A DNA stretch of 64,000 nucleotides from Nemertoderma westbladi (lineage: Eukaryota > Xenacoelomorpha > Nemertodermatida > Nemertodermatidae). The translations under genes and the position numbers were made by a program. Below, one piece after another: positions 57,701 through 64,000 of the stretch. Below the pieces are notes generated by a model. The model had not been told where the DNA came from, did not search any database, and saw only the letters and a list, made by a program, of their open reading frames with translations. The stretch's first letter is position 1. Every line of letters starts with the position of its first letter. The stretch is from positions 1 through 64,000 of the forward strand of contig JAUCBJ010003501.1 of assembly GCA_032718475.1 (NCBI GenBank), written 5' to 3'.

Positions 57701-60700
57701 ATTGTGTTTTAGTGCCTCACGAGAACAACACAAGTGATTGTGTTTTTAGTGCCACACGAGCGCAACACAAGTGATTCTGTTTTAATGCGACACGAGCGCA
57801 ACACAAGCGATTGTGTTTTTAGTGCCACACGAGCACAACACAAGTTATTGTGTTTTTAGTGCCACACGAGCACAACACAAGTGATTGTGTTTTTAGTGCA
57901 ACACGAGCACAACACAAGTGATGGAGTTTTTAGTGCCACACGAGCACAACACAAGTTAGTATGTTTTTAGTGCCACACGAGCATAACACAAGTGATTGTG
58001 TTTTTAGTGCAACACGATCACAACACAAGTGATTGTGTTTTTAGTGCCACACGAGCACAACACAAGTGATTGTGTTTTTAGTGCCACACGAGCACAACAC
58101 AAGTGATTGTGGTTTTAGTGCCACACGAGCACAACACAAGTGATTGTGTTTTTAGTGCCACACGAGCACAACACAAGTGATTGTGTTTTTAGTGCCCCAC
58201 GAGCACAACACAATGATTGTGGTTTTAGTGCCACACGAGCACAACACAAGTGATTGTGTTTTTAGTGCCCCACGAGCACAACACAAGTGATTGTGTTTTT
58301 AGTGCTCCACGAGCCAACACAAGTGATTGTGTTTTTAGTGCAACACGAGCACAACACAAGTGATTGTGTTTTTACTGCCCCACGAGCACAACACAAGTGA
58401 TTGTGTTTTAGTGCCACACGAGCACAACAGAAGTGATTGTATTTTTAGTGCGACACGAGCACAACACACGCCATTGTGTTTTTAGTGACACACGAGCAAA
58501 ACACAAGTGATTGTGTTTTTAGTACCCCACAAGCACAACACAAGTAATTGTGTTTTTAGTGCGACACGAGCACAACACAATTGATTGTGTTTTTAGTGCC
58601 CCACGAGCACAACACAAGTGATTTTTTTTTTAGTGCCCCACGAGCACAACACAAGTGATTGTATTTTTAGTGCCCCACGAGCACAACACAAGTGATTGTG
58701 TTTTTAGTGCCACACGAGCACAGCACAACTGATTATGTTTTTAGTGCGACACGAGCACAACACACGCCATTGTGTTTTTAGTGACACACGAGCAAAACAC
58801 AAGTGATTGTGTTTTTAGTACCCCACAAGCACAACACAAGTAATTGTGTTTTTAGTGCGACACGAGCACAACACAATTGATTGTGTTTTTAGTGCCCCAC
58901 GAGCACAACACAAGTGATTTTTTTTTTAGTGCCCCACGAGCACAACACAAGTGTTTGTGTTTTTAGTGCCCCATCAGCACAACACAAGTGATTGTGTTTT
59001 TAGTGCCACACGAGCACAGCACAACTGATTGTGTTTTTAGTGCGACACGAGCACAACACAAGTGATTGTGTTTTTAGTGCCCCACGAGCCAACACAAGTG
59101 ATTGTGTTTTTAGTGCGACACGAGCACAACACAAGCGATTGTGGTTTTAGTGCCACACGAGCAAAACACAAGTGATTGTGTTTTTAGTACCCCACGAGCA
59201 CAACACAAGTAATTGTGTTTTTAGTGCGACACGAGCACAACACAAGTGATCGTGTTTTTAGTGCCCCACGAGCACAACACAAGTGATTGTGTTTTAAGTG
59301 CCCCACGAGCACAACACAAGTGATTGTGTTTTTAGTGCCACACGAGCACAACACACAACACAACTGATTGTGTTTTTAATACCACACGAGCACAACACAA
59401 GTGATTGTGTTTTTAGTGCCCCACGAGCACAACACAAGTGATTGTGTTTTTAGTGCCACACGAGCGCAACACAAGTGATTGTGTTTTTAGTGCCCCACGA
59501 GCACAACACAACTGATTGTGTTTTTAGTGCCACACGAGCACAACACAAATGATTGTGTTTTTAGTGCCACACGAGCACAACACAAGCGATTGTGTTTTTA
59601 GTGCCCCACGTGCACAACACAAGTGATTGTGGTTTTAGTGCCACATGAGCACAACACAAGTGATTGTGTTTTTAGTGCCCCACGAGCACAACACAAGTTA
59701 TTGTGTTTTTAGTGCCACACGAGCACAACACAAGTGATTGTGTTTTTAGTGCAACACGAGCACAACACAAGTGATAGTGTTTTTAGTGCCACACGAGCAC
59801 AACACAAGTTATTGTGTTTTTAGTGCCACACGAGCACAACACAAGTGATTGTGTTTTTAGTGCCACACGAGCACAACACAAGTTATTGTGTTTTTAGTGC
59901 CACACGAGCACAACACAAGTGATTGTGTTTTTAGTGCCACACGAGCACAACACAAGTGATTGTGTTTTTAGTGCCCCACGAGCACAACACAAGTGATTGT
60001 GGTTTTAGTGCCACTCGAGCACAACCCAAGTGATTGTGTTTTTAGTGCCCCACGAGCACAACACAAGTGATTGTGTTTTTAGTGCCCCACAAGCCAACAC
60101 AAGTGATTGTGTTTTTAGTGCAACACGAGCACAACACAAGTGATGGAGTTTTTAGTGCCACACGAGCACAACACAAGTTAGTATGTTTTTAGTGCCACAC
60201 GAGCACAACACAAGTGATTGTGTTTTTAGTGCAACACGATCACAACACAAGTGATTGTGTTTTTAGTGCCACACAAGCACAACACAAGTGATTGTGTTTT
60301 TAGTGCCACACGAGCACAACACAAGTGATTGTGGTTTTAGTGCCACACGAGCACAACACAAGTGATTGTGTTTTTAGTGCCACACGAGCACAACACAAGT
60401 GATTGTGTTTTTAGTGCCCCACGAGCACAACACAATGATTGTGGTTTTAGTGCCACACGAGCACAACACAAGTGATTGTGTTTTTAGTGCCCCACGAGCA
60501 CAACACAAGTGATTGTGTTTTTAGTGCTCCACGAGCCAACACAAGTGATTGTGTTTTTAGTGCAACACGAGCACAACACAAGTGATTGTGTTTTTACTGC
60601 CCCACGAGCACAACACAAGTGATTGTGTTTTAGTGCCACACGAGCACAACAGAAGTGATTGTATTTTTAGTGCGACACGAGCACAACACACGCCATTGTG

Positions 60701-63700
60701 TTTTTAGTGACACACGAGCAAAACACAAGTGATTGTGTTTTTAGTACCCCACAAGCACAACACAAGTAATTGTGTTTTTAGTGCCACACGAGCACAACAC
60801 AAGTGATTGTGTTTTTAGTGCCACACGAGCACAACACAAGTGATTGTGGTTTTAGTGCCACACGAGCACAACACAAGTGATTGTGTTTTTAGTGCCACAC
60901 GAGCACAACACAAGTGATTGTGTTTTTAGTGCCACACGAGCACAACACAAGTGATTGTGTTTTTAGTGCCCCACGTGCACAACACAAGTGATTGTGTTTT
61001 TAGTGCTCCACGCGCCAACACAAGTGATTGTGTTTTTAGTGCAACACGAGCACAACACAAGTGATTGTGTTTTTACTGCCCCACGAGCACAACACAAGTG
61101 ATTGTGTTTTAGTGCCACACGAGCACAACAGAAGTGATTGTATTTTTAGTGCGACACGAGCACAACACACGCCATTGTGTTTTTAGTGACACACGAGCAA
61201 AACACAAGTGATTGTGTTTTTAGTACCCCACAAGCACAACACAAGTAATTGTGTTTTTAGTGCGACACGAGCACAACACAATTGATTGTGTTTTTAGTGC
61301 CCCACGAGCACAACACAAGTGATTTTTTTTTTAGTGCCCCACGAGCACAACACAAGTGATTGTATTTTTAGTGCCCCACGAGCACAACACAAGTGATTGT
61401 GTTTTTAGTGCCACACGAGCACAGCACAAGTGGTTGTGTTTTTAGTGCAACACGAGCACAACACAAGTGATAGTGTTTTTAGTGCCACACGAGCACAGCA
61501 CAAGTGGTTGTGTTTTTAGTGCAACACGAGCACAACACAAGTGATAGTGTTTTTAGTGCCACACGAGCACAGCACAAGTGATTGTGTTTTTAGTGCAACA
61601 CGATCACAACACAAGTGATTGTGTTTTTAGTGCCACACGAGCACAACACAAGTGATTGTGGTTTTAGTGCCACACGAGCACAACACAAGTGATTGTGTTT
61701 TTAGTGCCACACGAGCACAACACAAGTGATTGTGTTTTTAGTGCCCCACGAGCACAACACAAGTTATTGTGTTTTTAGTGCCACACGAGCACAACACAAG
61801 TGATTGTGTTTTTAGTGCAACACGAGCACAACACAAGTGATAGTGTTTTTAGTGCCACACGAGCACAACACAAGTTATTGTGTTTTTAGTGCCACACGAG
61901 CACAACACAAGTGATTGTGTTTTTAGTGCCACACGAGCACAACACAAGTGATTGTGTTTTTAGTGCCCCACGAGCACAACACAAGTGATTGTGGTTTTAG
62001 TGCCACTCGAGCACAACCCAAGTGATTGTGTTTTTAGTGCCCCACGAGCACAACACAAGTGATTGTGTTTTTAGTGCCCCACAAGCCAACACAAGTGATT
62101 GTGTTTTTAGTGCAACTCGAGCACAACACAAGTGATGGAGTTTTTAGTGCCACACGAGCACAACACAAGTTAGTATGTTTTTAGTGCCACACGAGCACAA
62201 CACAAGTGATTGTGTTTTTAGTGCAACACGATCACAACACAAGTGATTGTGTTTTTAGTGCCACACAAGCACAACACAAGTGATTGTGTTTTTAGTGCCA
62301 CACGAGCACAACACAAGTGATTGTGGTTTTAGTGCCACACGAGCACAACACAAGTGATTGTGTTTTTAGTGCCACACGAGCACAACACAAGTGATTGTGT
62401 TTTTAGTGCCCCACGAGCACAACACAATGATTGTGGTTTTAGTGCCACACGAGCACAACACAAGTGATTGTGTTTTTAGTGCCCCACGAGCACAACACAA
62501 GTGATTGTGTTTTTAGTGCTCCACGAGCCAACACAAGTGATTGTGTTTTTAGTGCAACACGAGCACAACACAAGTGATTGTGTTTTTACTGCCCCACGAG
62601 CACAACACAAGTGATTGTGTTTTAGTGCCACACGAGCACAACAGAAGTGATTGTATTTTTAGTGCGACACGAGCACAACACACGCCATTGTGTTTTTAGT
62701 GACACACGAGCAAAACACAAGTGATTGTGTTTTTAGTACCCCACAAGCACAACACAAGTAATTGTGTTTTTAGTGCGACACGAGCACAACACAATTGATT
62801 GTGTTTTTAGTGCCCCACGAGCACAACACAAGTGATTTTTTTTTTAGTGCCCCACGAGCACAACACAAGTGATTGTATTTTTAGTGCCACACGAGCACAG
62901 CACAACTGATTATGTTTTTAGTGCGACACGAGCACAACACACGCCATTGTGTTTTTAGTGACACACGAGCAAAACACAAGTGATTGTGTTTTTAGTGCCA
63001 CACGAGCACAACACAAGTGATTGTATTTTTAGTGCCACACGAGCACAACACAAGTGATTGTGGTTTTAGTGCCACACGAGCACACAACACAAGTGATTGT
63101 GTTTTTAGTGCCACACGAGCACAACACAAGTGATTGTTGTTTTATTGCCACACGAGCACAACACAAGTGATTGTGTTTTTAGTGCCACACGAGCACAACA
63201 CAAGTTATTGTGTTTTTAGTGCCCCACGAGCACAACACAAGTGATTGTGGTTTTAGTGCCACTCGAGCACAACACAAGTGATTGTGTTTTTAGTGCAACA
63301 CGAGCACAACACAAGTGATAGTGTTTTTAGTGCCACACGAGCACAGCACAAGTGGTTGTGTTTTTAGTGCAACACGAGCACAACACAAGTGATAGTGTTT
63401 TTAGTGCCACACGAGCACAGCACAAGTGGTTGTGTTTTTAGTGCAACACGAGCACAACACAAGTGATAGTGTTTTTAGTGCCACACGAGCACAGCACAAG
63501 TGATTGTGTTTTTAGTGCAACACGATCACAACACAAGTGATTGTGTTTTTAGTGCCACACGAGCACAACACAAGTGATTGTGTTTTTAGTGCCACACGAG
63601 CACAACACAAGTGATTGTGGTTTTAGTGCCACACGAGCACAACACAAGTGATTGTGTTTTTAGTGCCACACGAGCACAACACAAGTGATTGTGTTTTTAG

Positions 63701-64000
63701 TGCCCCACGAGCACAACACAAGTTATTGTGTTTTTAGTGCCACACGAGCACAACACAAGTGATTGTGTTTTTAGTGCAACACGAGCACAACACAAGTGAT
63801 AGTGTTTTTAGTGCCACACGAGCACAACACAAGTTATTGTGTTTTTAGTGCCACACGAGCACAACACAAGTGATTGTGTTTTTAGTGCCACACGAGCACA
63901 ACACAAGTGATTGTGTTTTTAGTGCCCCACGAGCACAACACAAGTGATTGTGGTTTTAGTGCCACTCGAGCACAACCCAAGTGATTGTGTTTTTAGTGCC
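33735..64000. repeat. 37-bp satellite array, about 800 units, running off the window
   Basis: A 37-bp unit repeats without interruption from about 33735 to the end, roughly 30.3 kb. Its core AACACAAGTGATTGTGTT is a 7-bp dyad (AACACAA / TTGTGTT) around GTGA. Occasional 35-, 36- and 38-39-bp units occur. Units from 33735 to about 36000 are the most varied (GTTCGACACG, GTGTTACACG, CACGTGCC variants). Further in, the same ordered sets of variants recur, which shows block (higher-order) duplication. The array has no spacers unlike the repeat, no inserted elements and no credible gene; all frames across it are periodic artefacts. The right boundary is outside the window. Confidence 0.97.

Noticed and set aside
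33685-57774. Short ORFs of 60-91 codons across the 37-bp satellite, both strands
   Set aside because: They are periodic translations of the repeat (111-base amino-acid period) and would appear in any such array.
33735-64000. CRISPR-like array
   Set aside because: The repeats are directly head to tail with no unique spacers, unit length drifts, and no cas genes exist; this is a satellite.

Overview
The window looks like a repeat-rich, AT-rich animal genome, probably an aquatic invertebrate. The grounds are non-LTR retrotransposon remnants of kinds common in such genomes, a Gypsy remnant, TIR elements, a tRNA-derived SINE, and a small set of spliced minus-strand exons resembling a secreted discoidin-like domain. 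I cannot name the species. Nothing looks bacterial: there are no operons, and long open frames occur only inside mobile elements. Family names such as LINE-A or element X are working labels for this window.

Layout. 1-3063: near-identical 678-bp tandem units, entered mid-unit, each carrying a hammerhead-ribozyme-like motif. 3064-3889: 5'-truncated LINE-A copy 1. 4246-4400: a foldback hairpin. 4620-6150: LINE-C, an internally deleted LINE with a SAP-domain ORF1 joined to the tail of an ORF2. 6635-6781, 12014-12197 and 14906-14950: three minus-strand candidate exons with compatible splice phases, probably one host gene. Its introns would hold LINE-C copies, a decayed Gypsy element (7225-10807), small palindromic repeats and LINE remnants (12720-14135). 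15150-16410: a SINE, an RLE-type LINE scrap and copy A of a ~440-bp element (X). 16618-19010: LINE-A copy 2 with endonuclease and RT. 19110-24160: LINE-B, nearly full length (ORF1 plus EN-RT ORF2) but broken. 24407-24827: X copy B, inverted relative to copy A. 25048-26248: a 1.2-kb TIR element with a TA duplication, long inverted arms and an integrase-core fragment. 26253-33701: AT-rich spacer, several minisatellites, four perfect hairpins and two more LINE remnants. 33735-64000: a continuous 37-bp satellite of about 800 units that runs off the window edge and has higher-order block structure.

How it fits together. I see no intact autonomous element. Most coding-like sequence is retrotransposon debris carrying stops and frameshifts. 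The probable host sequence is the minus-strand discoidin-like gene. The more unusual points are the 30-kb satellite in which nearly every unit carries a short dyad, the ribozyme-like motif in the 678-bp repeat, the long-TIR element, and the fact that both large tandem arrays abut LINE-A copies broken within about 25 bases of the same LINE position.
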